NCBI RefSeq assembly: GCF_018403685.1 | Contig: NZ_BOVK01000022.1 | Coordinates: forward strand, 26,187 to 90,186 | Length of the DNA stretch: 64,000 nt | Direction: 5' to 3' | DNA from: Xylanibacillus composti | GTDB taxonomy: Bacteria > Bacillota > Bacilli > Paenibacillales > K13 | Shown: piece by piece, positions 55,198-63,899 of the stretch | Numbering within the stretch: position 1 is the first letter of the stretch | How the letters are laid out: every line of letters starts with the position of its first letter | Notes under the pieces: model-generated | What the model saw: only the letters and a program-made list of their open reading frames with translations | Told to the model about the DNA's origin: nothing | Database searches by the model: none | Made by a program: the position numbers and the translations under genes

Positions 55198-56496
55198 GTG
55201 AAGTTCAAAACAATCATAGTTCTGGCGCTGTGCCTTATGATCGCTGGGTGCAATTCAGCAGTACAAGATGAAGGCGACGATAATATTGTAGAAGAAATAA
55301 GTGAGAATCAGGCAGTGAATCTCGATGGTCAGGCTTTATCAGAGGAGCGACTTAAGCAAGTACAGGCAGAGTTCTTGGAGAAGTACGGTTTGAATGAAGA
55401 TGAGCTATTACAACCGCTCTTAGCTGATCTTAATCAGGATGGAATAGAAGAAATCATAGTGGGCGCGGACCCGCAGGCTAATCATTTCGGCAGGATATCC
55501 ATATATAATCTGGAAGATCGTGATGAACTGGCCTCCATGGAAGTTCCTGATGCCGCAAGCGACCGATTCATGAGTATACGCACGATCCAGAATCCTGTGC
55601 ATCATACATTGCTTGCGGTACAAACAGAGTATAGGGACATCGGGGTCGATCTATATGCTTTGCGAGATGGAAAGCTGGAGCAGGTGTTTTCTGTGAGTGG
55701 TGTTTCCATTGCGTTCGAGGACATGGATCAGGATGGCTATGAAGAAATCAGAGTGAACGAAATGGACTGGTTACACTCGGAATCAATGGCCGATGCCTCG
55801 TACAAGCACGTGCACTATACATGGAATGGTGAGACTTATATCCGCGATGTGGGTGACAGTACTGTGTATAACGTGGCGGAAGATGCGCTTCAAGAGCTGG
55901 CGGGACTTTGGCATCCATTAAGCGAAAACGCTGATAAAATTATTAAGATACATAAAAAGAGTGATAGCAGCGGGGAATTGATCTACGGCGATCTGATGTC
56001 TCTGGCAGAAACCGATCCGATAGCTTTCTCAATCGGTGAGATCGAAGAGAATAAGATTCAACTGCTTTTCCCCAACGAGGATATGCTGGTTATTTTTGAA
56101 AATGAGAGTCATGCTCGGTTTGTTCAAGGCAATAACATCATGCAGTATCAAAAGACATTAGCCTATGATGAACCTGTTGATTGGATCAATACGATTACGG
56201 GCTACTGGTTGGACGATGAAATGGGCTTCTACTACCATATTGAAGCCAATGAAACAGGCGTTATTATCAAATCCACGTATGGTGAAGGTGTATTCGTTCG
56301 ATATTATGTTGTGGTTAATGAAACCAATTTGGCACTTGATTTACTAGGGTTATCTGAAGACAGTGTGGACATCGTCTTCTACATTGAGAATAGAAATTTG
56401 GTAATGTCGGCAGGTGGAAGAACTTCTTATTTAACACCGATTTCAGAGAGGGAATACATCGAAACCGCTAACTTCACAGTTGAAGGCGATTATTAA
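55198..56496 (+). CDS. Putative lipoprotein with FG-GAP/VCBS-like repeats
   Basis: About 432 aa from GTG 55198 (TTGGGGGT site). Signal with lipobox LMIAGC (Cys near residue 18). Two calcium-loop-like sequences, DLNQDGIEEIIVG and DMDQDGYEEIRVN, suggest a beta-propeller or EF-like fold in the first half; the second half is beta-rich and unassigned. Surface-located. Function unknown. Confidence 0.65.
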   Translation: MKFKTIIVLALCLMIAGCNSAVQDEGDDNIVEEISENQAVNLDGQALSEERLKQVQAEFLEKYGLNEDELLQPLLADLNQDGIEEIIVGADPQANHFGRISIYNLEDRDELASMEVPDAASDRFMSIRTIQNPVHHTLLAVQTEYRDIGVDLYALRDGKLEQVFSVSGVSIAFEDMDQDGYEEIRVNEMDWLHSESMADASYKHVHYTWNGETYIRDVGDSTVYNVAEDALQELAGLWHPLSENADKIIKIHKKSDSSGELIYGDLMSLAETDPIAFSIGEIEENKIQLLFPNEDMLVIFENESHARFVQGNNIMQYQKTLAYDEPVDWINTITGYWLDDEMGFYYHIEANETGVIIKSTYGEGVFVRYYVVVNETNLALDLLGLSEDSVDIVFYIENRNLVMSAGGRTSYLTPISEREYIETANFTVEGDY

Positions 56497-56521
56497 TGTT
56501 GATATTCTTGGAGGGATAGAA

Positions 56522-56947
56522 TTGAAACGATTAAGATTATTGACAATCGGATTTCTCATGATCTTTCTGGTATCTTGTTCATCAGTTGGGAATAAGTCAT
56601 TAAGCGGGGAGAGCGAGTACTGGAAAGTAAACTATACACTAACGCCTTCCCAGTCGGACAATAGTGAATATTATACGATACATGAAGCCTTCACGATTAC
56701 CTATAAGAGTGGGCGCAGCGGTGGGAAGATAACAATGGGAGGCGGTGGTGGTCAAACCATCTGTGGTCCTGTAAAAGGACAGGCATACGTTCAAGAAGGC
56801 GGCATTGTGAAATTCGAAGAGAGTTGTATGAAAACCGCCGACGAGATTACTCGTTACGATAAAGAAGAGAAATATTCAATCTATATTTATTGGGTGGATA
56901 GTATTGTCCCTGGAGGTTCGAAGGGCGAAGGAATTGAACTTAAATAA
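56522..56947 (+). CDS. Small putative lipoprotein
   Basis: 141 aa from TTG 56522 behind GGAGGG. Lipobox LVSCSS near residue 19. A Gly-rich loop (GGKITMGGGGGQT) and three further Cys are notable. 25 bases after the larger lipoprotein, so same transcript. Not recognised. Confidence 0.6.
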   Translation: MKRLRLLTIGFLMIFLVSCSSVGNKSLSGESEYWKVNYTLTPSQSDNSEYYTIHEAFTITYKSGRSGGKITMGGGGGQTICGPVKGQAYVQEGGIVKFEESCMKTADEITRYDKEEKYSIYIYWVDSIVPGGSKGEGIELK

Positions 56948-57052
56948 TAGATGATTGATATGAAGCATCCTTAGGGGTGCTTCTCTTTTGTCCTAAAAGC
57001 AGGAAAATAGTTGCGGGTTGTCGAAATTGTTAAATGATTGTAGGTGATCGGA

Positions 57053-57175
57053 ACGGTATGCTCAAAACGACAACATGTTTCACCTGAAAGCGTTTATCCC
57101 CTTGTCGGAGGTCATAATATTTCAGCGCTAACTTATGTAGATAAACTGAAGTCAAGGGGATAGTATGCTTAAAAC
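57053..57175. other. Inverted and direct repeat in the gap before the DUF4145-like gene
   Basis: TATCCCCTTG (57095-57104) pairs with CAAGGGGATA (57153-57162), and GTATGCTCAAAAC (57055 on) recurs as GTATGCTTAAAAC (57163 on). The 490-base gap 56948-57433 has no credible gene. It may hold a regulatory RNA or protein-binding sites for the next operon. Confidence 0.4.
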
Positions 57176-57433
57176 CAAGCACTTCAACACACAATATACG
57201 TGCCAAAGAAATAGGGGAGGGTTGGAAGAGTCCTTGGAGATCCAGAGAGGTGTAATGGCAGCCGAGAACAAGCAAAGTCTGAAATCATTAGATTTAAGAA
57301 AGAATTGGAAAAGGCAAGAGATTCGCCTGTTAGGGTAATTCTGAAAAATTACTTTAAGTTCTAAGTAGTTGAAAGTCAAAATAAAAGTATTGGAATTTAC
57401 CGCTTGTGTGATTAGATGAAAGGAGTTGCTGGA

Positions 57434-58105
57434 ATGTCTCCAGAACAAGGCGCGGTCCTGCTTTGCTATCATTGTGGGAACAAAACTTTTATGGATTTAA
57501 TCAATAACCACAGACTCGTAAATTCAGATGACATTTCAGACAATTATGTGAATGTACAATATTCAGTGGAGTTTGTTCGAAACTGGTATACATATGCATG
57601 CAAAGTATGTGGTGAAATCACTCTTAAGCGTGAGGAGTGGTTTTCTGAAGACACACATCATGACGGCAGGCCTATTCTTAAATCCCAAATAGTCTATCCG
57701 CAGGTTACTAACAAAGAATCTAATATGCCAAACGGAGTTTTTGAAGCGTTCGAAGCCGCTATAAAGGTGCGACATTTAGACGGTGCGATCTGTGTTCTAT
57801 CGCTACGGAGAGCTCTGGAGAGAATGTGTAATGACAAAGGGGCAACACAGAGAAATCTCTACAGGAAGCTAAAATTTTTAGCTGATTCTAAGATTTTGCC
57901 TCCAATATTAGACGAAATGGCATACATTCTAAAACAACTTGGTAACGCAGCTGCTCATGCTGATGATGTTACTTTTGATGAACATTTGGTAAGTTCAATG
58001 ATTGAGTTTACTCAAATGATTCTTGATTACGTGTACAATATGCCAGAGAAGTTGAAATCAGTGCAAAAACTTATGGGTGTAGTGGAGGGGAGAGTAATTG
58101 ACTGA
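57434..58105 (+). CDS. Zinc-ribbon DUF4145/HEPN-like protein
   Basis: 223 aa from ATG 57434 (AAAGGAG at eight bases). An N-terminal zinc ribbon (CYHCGNKTF, then YACKVCGE) precedes a helical domain with VLSLRRALERMCNDKGA, LKFLADSKILPPILDEMAYIL and KQLGNAAAHADD, the pattern of DUF4145 domains, which are HEPN relatives found in restriction and defence loci. Its end overlaps the start of the next gene by eight bases, so the two are coupled. Confidence 0.75.
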   Translation: MSPEQGAVLLCYHCGNKTFMDLINNHRLVNSDDISDNYVNVQYSVEFVRNWYTYACKVCGEITLKREEWFSEDTHHDGRPILKSQIVYPQVTNKESNMPNGVFEAFEAAIKVRHLDGAICVLSLRRALERMCNDKGATQRNLYRKLKFLADSKILPPILDEMAYILKQLGNAAAHADDVTFDEHLVSSMIEFTQMILDYVYNMPEKLKSVQKLMGVVEGRVID

Positions 58106-59348
58106 ATTAAAATGGCCCCATGCCAATCCTGATTTTTATCGAATTATTTCTCCCGACAACATTGTTAGAATTAAAGCTACCACGAATCTGTCTCAGGATT
58201 TTTTTATTTATGCAGAGATGTTTAGGAAAGCAGCACATGTATTAACTGAGCATATTTTAAGAAAAGCTAGTATTAGGGAATTGGACACGTATTTTTATTC
58301 AGTAACCTATTTATACAGACATAGTCTCGAATTAATGTTAAAAGCAATCGGGTTTAAGTTTATTACTGATGTAGATGAAAGGAAGCGTTTTATTAAAAAC
58401 ACTTTTCATAATCCTTCAAAGATTTTGGCGACGATAAAGCAGTATTTAAATAAAGAAATCAATAACAATGAGGGTTTATTCGATTGGACCGAAAAATTTT
58501 TGTCTGATTTGAGCAAGGTTGATAAAGAATCAGATTCGTTCAGGTACCCATTTGGGATAATTATTACTAGAGAAAATCCCTTCTCAGAGAAGCAGTATTC
58601 ATTAAAACTCTTATTTGAGAAACAAACACACATTAATCTTTTAGCTTTGGCAAATAAGATGGAAATTGCGTACACTGTAGTGACCAGTTACTATAATGAT
58701 TCAGAATTGATACTCGAAGAATATAATAATTATACTCCATCTTTTTTAGAAGAAGGTGGGAGCTATTATGCCCAAAGTGTAGTTGGTTACGGATATAATA
58801 AGGGGAAATTTTATCCTTACGTTAGTGCATTTAAAGAGTCGGCAGATTATTTGTTTGAGTTTATGACAGATAACCGTCAGTTAAAAGAGTTTTTGTTTTT
58901 GCCTATGTGTTACTTATACAGAAATGCGATCGAGCTTGCATTAAAAGAGATATTATTTGAGGAATGTTCTTTTGGTTTTCTCAATGGATTGAAATTAATA
59001 AAAGACAGGAAACACAGTATTCAGCGTTTGTGGAACACTATACTTAACGATGTAAAATCACACAATAATGCATCAGATGACGACCCAACAATTCAAAATG
59101 TAGAGAAGTATATTATTCAACTTCAAGGCCTTGATTCGACATCCGATAAATTTAGATATCCGACTAACAAATTATTAGAACCTCACTTTAAGGAAATAAA
59201 GTGTTTTGATATACAAAATGTGTCAACTTTTTTCGGTGAACTTGCGTCATTCTTGAATGGGGTTTGTTTGCAAATGTCACATCATAATGAATTAATGGCT
59301 GAATTAAGAGCAGAGTATGAAGCTGGAACTAGATGGAATTACGAGTAG
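58098..59348 (+). CDS. Protein made of two tandem HEPN-like repeats
   Basis: 416 aa from TTG 58098 (GGGAGGGG site), overlapping the preceding gene. The halves are homologous: YLYRHSLELMLKAI (71-84) matches YLYRNAIELALKEI (272-285), and SDSFRYP (ending 151) matches SDKFRYP (ending 355), an offset of about 201-204. The R-(H/N)-x2-E-L-x-L-K motif followed by RKHSIQRLW fits HEPN-type helical bundles. No named family is known to me. Possibly an RNase-type defence effector with the overlapping protein as partner. Confidence 0.6.
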   Translation: MTELKWPHANPDFYRIISPDNIVRIKATTNLSQDFFIYAEMFRKAAHVLTEHILRKASIRELDTYFYSVTYLYRHSLELMLKAIGFKFITDVDERKRFIKNTFHNPSKILATIKQYLNKEINNNEGLFDWTEKFLSDLSKVDKESDSFRYPFGIIITRENPFSEKQYSLKLLFEKQTHINLLALANKMEIAYTVVTSYYNDSELILEEYNNYTPSFLEEGGSYYAQSVVGYGYNKGKFYPYVSAFKESADYLFEFMTDNRQLKEFLFLPMCYLYRNAIELALKEILFEECSFGFLNGLKLIKDRKHSIQRLWNTILNDVKSHNNASDDDPTIQNVEKYIIQLQGLDSTSDKFRYPTNKLLEPHFKEIKCFDIQNVSTFFGELASFLNGVCLQMSHHNELMAELRAEYEAGTRWNYE

Positions 59349-59531
59349 GGCTTTGTTAAATCATCAATTGACTGGAGTGCAGGGGGGAAGAGAAACGGTG
59401 ACACTTAGATGTAAGTCACGTGTGAATTAATGTGATAAATAGCTACCTTAAATCACTTGGTAGCCACCGTGGTGAAAAACTCAAAACCATTTACATAGTA
59501 ACACTAAGTGAATATAGAAGGGAATAAGGCA

Positions 59532-60722
59532 ATGTCTGAGCAGATTAATAGTTCACTCGATGAAGCTATCCGAATTTTTGAGGCCGCTGAAGCCAACCTA
59601 TCGAAACTCGAACGATTGTGGGAACGGATGTATGAACTGACACCAGGTGGAATTGTATTTGGGGATAATATCCAGTACGAAGAGTTGTATAGATCTTATA
59701 TAAATATTTTGACGCATCTCCCAAAGATTAATGGATGGAAGCCGCAAACGGAGCCACGGAATCTAAATAGTATTGCTCAAAGCCGCCTTGATGCTTTAGA
59801 GATAGATGAGATTAGTGCCAAGATATCCGTAGAGGAGTGGATTCAAGAACCAGGTCACGAACTGAGAGAATATCGTTTTAGGTTTAATCACAAAAGAAAA
59901 CAGCTTATTCGAGATTCAGTATCTACGATTTTTAATGAGATTAATGTTATTTTGAGTGGGATACAGAGTATTTATAGGGAAGATTGCAGTTATTTGGTTC
60001 AAACTGACGAGTGGATTCAATTACATACAAAGGTCAAAGAGGTCGATACTCTTCTTGGAAGCAGTGTAGTAAGACCCCAAAGTTGGAGCGATTTATTAAG
60101 AACGATCTCATTTAATTCGGTTGGTGATTTAAGGAAAATCATACATGACTGGCCAATGTTGAAGGACTCATTGATGCAAAGCTTGTTTGATGAGAATGAT
60201 CCGATTCCAATAAACATAGAAGATCTTTCTGACATAATTGCTCAAAAACCAAAAGGTACTGTTATTACAAAGTTAAATTGGAATAAATTAAATCCAGATA
60301 ATTTTGAGAGATTAATTTATTCACTAATTAGCTTTGAGGAGGGTTATGAAAACGCTGAATGGTTAATGCATACTAACGCACCAGATAGGGGGCGTGACTT
60401 GTCAGTTATGAGAGTTTTCAAAGATGGTTTAAGTGGTGTGACTAGGCGCAGAGTGTTAATACAATGTAAGCACTACCTTACAAAAAGTGTAAATCCTGCT
60501 GATATAGCCTTACTTAAAGACCAAATTAAGCTTTGGGAGCCGCCGCGAATAGATGATGTTGTGATAGCTACTTCAGGAAGATTCACAGCAGATGCAGTTG
60601 CGTTAATTGAAAGGCATAATCAATCAGACTCTGCTTTAAAAATTGAGATGTGGCCAGAGAGCCACCTTGAGAATTTATTAGCAAGAAGACCAGCACTTAT
60701 TGCGGAATTTCAACTTAGGTAG
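59532..60722 (+). CDS. Mrr-type restriction endonuclease domain protein
   Basis: 396 aa from ATG 59532 (GAAGGGAATAAGG). The first 240 residues are helical and unassigned, probably a recognition or sensor part. The C-terminal domain has the Mrr pattern: Glu259 in NPDNFERLIYSL, Asp289 in APDRGRDLSVMR and Gln311-Cys-Lys313 in RVLIQCKHY. Mrr enzymes cut modified or foreign DNA. No methyltransferase is nearby, which fits a type IV-like or effector role. Confidence 0.8.
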   Translation: MSEQINSSLDEAIRIFEAAEANLSKLERLWERMYELTPGGIVFGDNIQYEELYRSYINILTHLPKINGWKPQTEPRNLNSIAQSRLDALEIDEISAKISVEEWIQEPGHELREYRFRFNHKRKQLIRDSVSTIFNEINVILSGIQSIYREDCSYLVQTDEWIQLHTKVKEVDTLLGSSVVRPQSWSDLLRTISFNSVGDLRKIIHDWPMLKDSLMQSLFDENDPIPINIEDLSDIIAQKPKGTVITKLNWNKLNPDNFERLIYSLISFEEGYENAEWLMHTNAPDRGRDLSVMRVFKDGLSGVTRRRVLIQCKHYLTKSVNPADIALLKDQIKLWEPPRIDDVVIATSGRFTADAVALIERHNQSDSALKIEMWPESHLENLLARRPALIAEFQLR

Positions 60723-60839
60723 TTATTTTTACGTCTAATATAATTATCAGTAAAACCGTTAAATAAGAGTAATATCGTGACATTAAGGGAATAATTAGAG
60801 TATGATATAGTTGAAAATGAATTAATGGAGTGACTCAAG

Positions 60840-62000
60840 GTGGAGAAGGTAAAAAGCCGTGCGGGATTAGAGCATCATTTTGATGCAATATTAAATAATA
60901 ATTATGAGTCGATAATCACGCATCGCAAGTATAGCTACGGACACAATGCAATTAAATCGTATGTTGTGGAGTGTCACCTTTTCAAGGATGAAACATCAAG
61001 AGACTCTATTACTTCTACTGTACTAACTCACGCACAAACAATTGAATCAAACGCAAAGTTATTTGATACAGAAGATGAAACTTTAGTTTTCTTAACCACT
61101 GAAAAGGCCGATTATTATCTTGATTTTAGTAATAAAAGATACATCGTCCTTCATACTGCTGAGCCAACAAAAGTTACTGATCCGTTCATTAAAAGGTTTT
61201 ATACAGAAAAAGGTTTTGATAGTTTGTGGTTGCCAGTTCCACTGTTATTACAGACAAATCAGTTTGGACGTTTCTGGGGAATGGGTGTTTCATTTCGTGA
61301 TAGTATTGAAGAGCCCTCAGAGCAAGATAATGATTTAATTGAGGATATTCAAGATGTCAGCTTAAGCGTGAAAAGACACTTTGCTAAAAACTTTTTTAAA
61401 TTACTTATGAACTCTGATTTAAATCGAATGATGGGGATTTCCAGACTTTCGGTCTTGCGTTCAAATTTCACAAATAATACGGATGAAGAAAATAGATTTA
61501 TAATAGACGACATTAAGTATAATGGTAAATTAACCGCTAAAGGTAATTCATATGCAAAACACTCAAGAATTGTGTTTGAATTGGTTAAACTTTATGGTGA
61601 AGCAATAACAAAGCTTGAGAGCTATGGAATTTCATTTGATGAAGGATTTTTGTCGGGCAATCCAATAACCATTAATTTCAGCCAACCAGTACTTCCAGAG
61701 AAATTGGTTAATTTGGTGTTTAGTGGAGACGAACCTTTTAGGCTGTGGGGTATAGAGGAGAGGTTAAACGATCATGAATACAGAGTTTACGCAGTTGACA
61801 TGCACCATGGAAATTTAGGAAACAGGATAATGTTTGAAATATCACCTCACTTCATTAGAATTGCTCTACCTAAAAATTCTTGTGCTAATACTGTGTTTAG
61901 ATTGCTTGCAAATTTAAATCATTATGTTGATGCTATGGCGGATTTGGAGGTAGAAGGCTATGAGCTCAAAGTCGACTTATCTGGAACAGGACTTAGTTAA
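60840..62000 (+). CDS. Hypothetical protein, first gene of a two-gene nuclease unit
   Basis: 386 aa, GTG 60840. I recognise no domain. The start (RAGLEHHFDAILNNNYESIITHRKYSYGHNAIKSY) and the C-terminal half (RIVFELVKLYGEAITKLESYG, EISPHFIRIALPKNSCANTVF) are mixed alpha/beta, without membrane helices. The next gene begins 41 bases before this one ends, an overlap that implies obligate coexpression with the nuclease. It may be the sensor or specificity subunit. Confidence 0.65.
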   Translation: MEKVKSRAGLEHHFDAILNNNYESIITHRKYSYGHNAIKSYVVECHLFKDETSRDSITSTVLTHAQTIESNAKLFDTEDETLVFLTTEKADYYLDFSNKRYIVLHTAEPTKVTDPFIKRFYTEKGFDSLWLPVPLLLQTNQFGRFWGMGVSFRDSIEEPSEQDNDLIEDIQDVSLSVKRHFAKNFFKLLMNSDLNRMMGISRLSVLRSNFTNNTDEENRFIIDDIKYNGKLTAKGNSYAKHSRIVFELVKLYGEAITKLESYGISFDEGFLSGNPITINFSQPVLPEKLVNLVFSGDEPFRLWGIEERLNDHEYRVYAVDMHHGNLGNRIMFEISPHFIRIALPKNSCANTVFRLLANLNHYVDAMADLEVEGYELKVDLSGTGLS

Positions 62001-62928
62001 TATCATTGCAAGTATGACCTTTAATATTCCAAACTATCCTAGAACATTTTATGAAACAGGATATAGGGTTGAATTCATTGAAAAGGAATTTGATATTAAT
62101 CAAAATGGAAAAGACCGTGAGGTCAAATTTGATATAGTTTTAAATAACAAAGATAAAAATCATTCAATTGCCTGTGAGTGCAAAAGCGGGGGGACAGAAC
62201 CAGCCCAGCTAAAAAAGTATTCTCTCTTAACTTCTGAGGAACTAGTTTTAGTTGGTGGCGTATCCTCGCACTCTCCTTCCTCTCATACACATGATACAGC
62301 AATTGTATGTAATTCGTGTAATCTCGAAAAAATAAAAGAAGAAGCGAGCGAGTATGATTTTACATATTTTTCTGTGACAAATTCTCCAACAACTATTTCA
62401 ATATCAGGTGTGGAGTCGCAAGATGATGATCTTTTAGCTTATTTTGAGATGCCAATAGAATACCCGAGCTTAGTTCATGAAGTATTTAGAGTAGGCGGCC
62501 AAACTCCCTTGTTTAAATATGTAAAGATACTGGCTGAAGTGTTGGTTTCTTTCTCCATACGTGAAAAAGAAGAGTTTACGATAGCAGATTTAGCCCCAGA
62601 AGTAGCTTCAACAAATTCGGAACTATATCCATCACGTATTGGAATCAGTATGAGAAGAGATATTGAGAAAAAAATTAGTGATGCAATGGATATCGGTAGT
62701 AAGTATGAGTTGTTTGAGTACATTGAATGGAATAGGAAAAAAGGGCAAGGAAAATTAAAGAAAATAAAAACTGGTTGTAAACCAAAGACATATAAAATGT
62801 TTAAAGAGAAGGTTGAAGAACTTTCTGATAGACTTCGTAAAGGGGAGCCTGTTCCAAAGCAGTATATCCAGAAGCCCGACGATGATCCAAATCAATATAA
62901 GTTAGAATTAGTTATGGAAAGTGAGTAA
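61960..62928 (+). CDS. PD-(D/E)XK-like nuclease, second gene of a two-gene unit
   Basis: 322 aa. Residues 52-75 carry the core Asp58 (EVKFDIVLNN) and Glu73-Cys-Lys75 (SIACECKSGG), followed by LKKYSLLTSEELVLVGG, as in PD-(D/E)XK nucleases. A CNSC pair lies near 117-120. The C-terminal 130 residues are helical and basic (IEWNRKKGQGKLKKIK), possibly DNA-binding. It overlaps the unknown gene upstream and is the last cargo gene before the right ssrA copy. Confidence 0.68.
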   Translation: MSSKSTYLEQDLVNIIASMTFNIPNYPRTFYETGYRVEFIEKEFDINQNGKDREVKFDIVLNNKDKNHSIACECKSGGTEPAQLKKYSLLTSEELVLVGGVSSHSPSSHTHDTAIVCNSCNLEKIKEEASEYDFTYFSVTNSPTTISISGVESQDDDLLAYFEMPIEYPSLVHEVFRVGGQTPLFKYVKILAEVLVSFSIREKEEFTIADLAPEVASTNSELYPSRIGISMRRDIEKKISDAMDIGSKYELFEYIEWNRKKGQGKLKKIKTGCKPKTYKMFKEKVEELSDRLRKGEPVPKQYIQKPDDDPNQYKLELVMESE

Positions 62929-62954
62929 GTAATCGGGATTTTAGCATCAACGAT

Positions 62955-63241
62955 AAAGCCAATAATAACTGGCAAACAACAACCTTCTTACGCTGTAGCA
63001 GCTTAATAACCTGCACGCGTGCTCTACCTCAGCATCGCCCATGTGCTGGGATTAGGGCTCAACTTTAGTGGGATACGCCGCTGGGTCTCCGTCTGGGGTC
63101 CACGGAAGAAGACAATCAGACTAGCCTAAAGCGTAGTGGGTGACTTAGCAGCGCTCTAGGCGAAACCTTCATAAGTCACTACACCCGTAGAAGCTTATGT
63201 GGCGATATCTTCGGACAGGGGTTCGACTCCCCTCGCCTCCA
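62955..63241 (+). repeat. Partial ssrA copy, right boundary of the island
   Basis: 287 bases corresponding to 42187-42473, with four mismatches. It contains the tag frame and the 3' tRNA half but lacks the first 74 bases of tmRNA and the encoded CCA (TAC follows instead). It cannot make a functional tmRNA alone. The perfect terminator behind it is probably the original ssrA terminator. Confidence 0.93.
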
Positions 63242-63287
63242 TACATAAAGAAAGTCCCGGCCGTAAGGTCGGGGCTTTCTTTATGTA
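63242..63287 (+). terminator. Long terminator hairpin beyond the right ssrA copy
   Basis: TACATAAAGAAAG ... CTTTCTTTATGTA flank a GC-rich core CCCGGCC/GGTCGGGG, a near-perfect stem. Probably the chromosomal terminator of ssrA before insertion. Confidence 0.85.
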
Positions 63288-63448
63288 CAGGCGTCGAAGA
63301 GGGGAGGAGAACCGAAGGTTCGTCCCGCGCGCAGGGAGCGATTGAATTGGCTACAAAGGATTGCATCAGCGGACGAGCACGGCATCGATATCTACCTTAG
63401 TGTATTGCATCGTTGCGGTAGCGTCTTTGTAAGTTTAATCGAGATATC

Positions 63449-63481
63449 GATACTCCCCTGGCCTCCATGTATAAAGAAAGT
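63449..63481 (+). repeat. Third, degenerate copy of the ssrA end
   Basis: ACTCCCCTGGCCTCCATGTATAAAGAAAGT matches the right ssrA copy and its terminator start (about 63216-63255) with a few changes. About 165 bases of GC-richer text separate it from that terminator. It suggests a further insertion or rearrangement at the same site. Confidence 0.6.
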
Positions 63482-63899
63482 GTATCTAAATTTTAGTGAT
63501 AAAATTCCTAAGATGAACGTTGATGAAGACATTGATATAATTAGGCAAACGAGAAATAAAGTGGCTCACTGTAAAGAGCTTGATAAAGTTGAATATCGAG
63601 AAATTATGAAGTTGCTCAATAAGCTCATCAAAGATATCGATAAAGCAATCCTCCTCACTGAAGAACGGGACTTTGTACATAAAAACCAAGAATATTTAAA
63701 GAACACGCTAAGTAAAATATCAGATACTATGAAGATATTTACAAAGGACTTCCAAGATACAATATCAGCACTTCTTAAGAGTTTTCAACTAAGTATAAAA
63801 GAAATGCAAAAGCCATTCGACAACTTACGTTTAGGTTTAATGTTGAACAGTAATCCATTTTTCTTCGAAAAGGGAAACAATGATCAAGAAGACAACTGA
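63474..63899 (+). pseudogene. 5'-truncated HEPN-type (Swt1-like) protein gene
   Basis: From the third ssrA-end copy an AT-rich frame runs to a stop at 63899. The sequence DIIRQTRNKVAHCKELDKVEY fits the end of HEPN/Swt1-like domains (R-N-x-V-A-H), followed by a coiled-coil tail. The upstream part of the domain is missing; the open frame formally continues back to TTG 63342 through repeat sequence without homology. ATG 63513 could still start a short product. Read as a gene cut by the junction. Confidence 0.5.

Larger units (their letters stand above)
42477..63241. mobile_element. Genomic island integrated at the 3' end of ssrA
   Basis: The island is bounded by the complete ssrA on the left and by a 287-base partial ssrA copy (62955-63241) on the right. 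Base composition changes to AT-rich at the left junction. It carries two serine recombinases at the left, a GNAT enzyme, small phage-like genes and at least five candidate defence genes. No tail, capsid, conjugation or clear replication genes are seen, so it is not an intact phage or ICE. The identical start offset and equal length of the ssrA copies show duplication at insertion or an element-borne ssrA end. Confidence 0.85.

Noticed and set aside
57030..57275. 81-aa minus-strand frame before the DUF4145-like gene
   Set aside because: No ribosome site, covers the repeat structure, no protein-like sequence.
62955..63241. Second functional tmRNA gene
   Set aside because: The 5' 74 bases that form the acceptor and D-arm side are missing, so the tRNA-like domain cannot fold.
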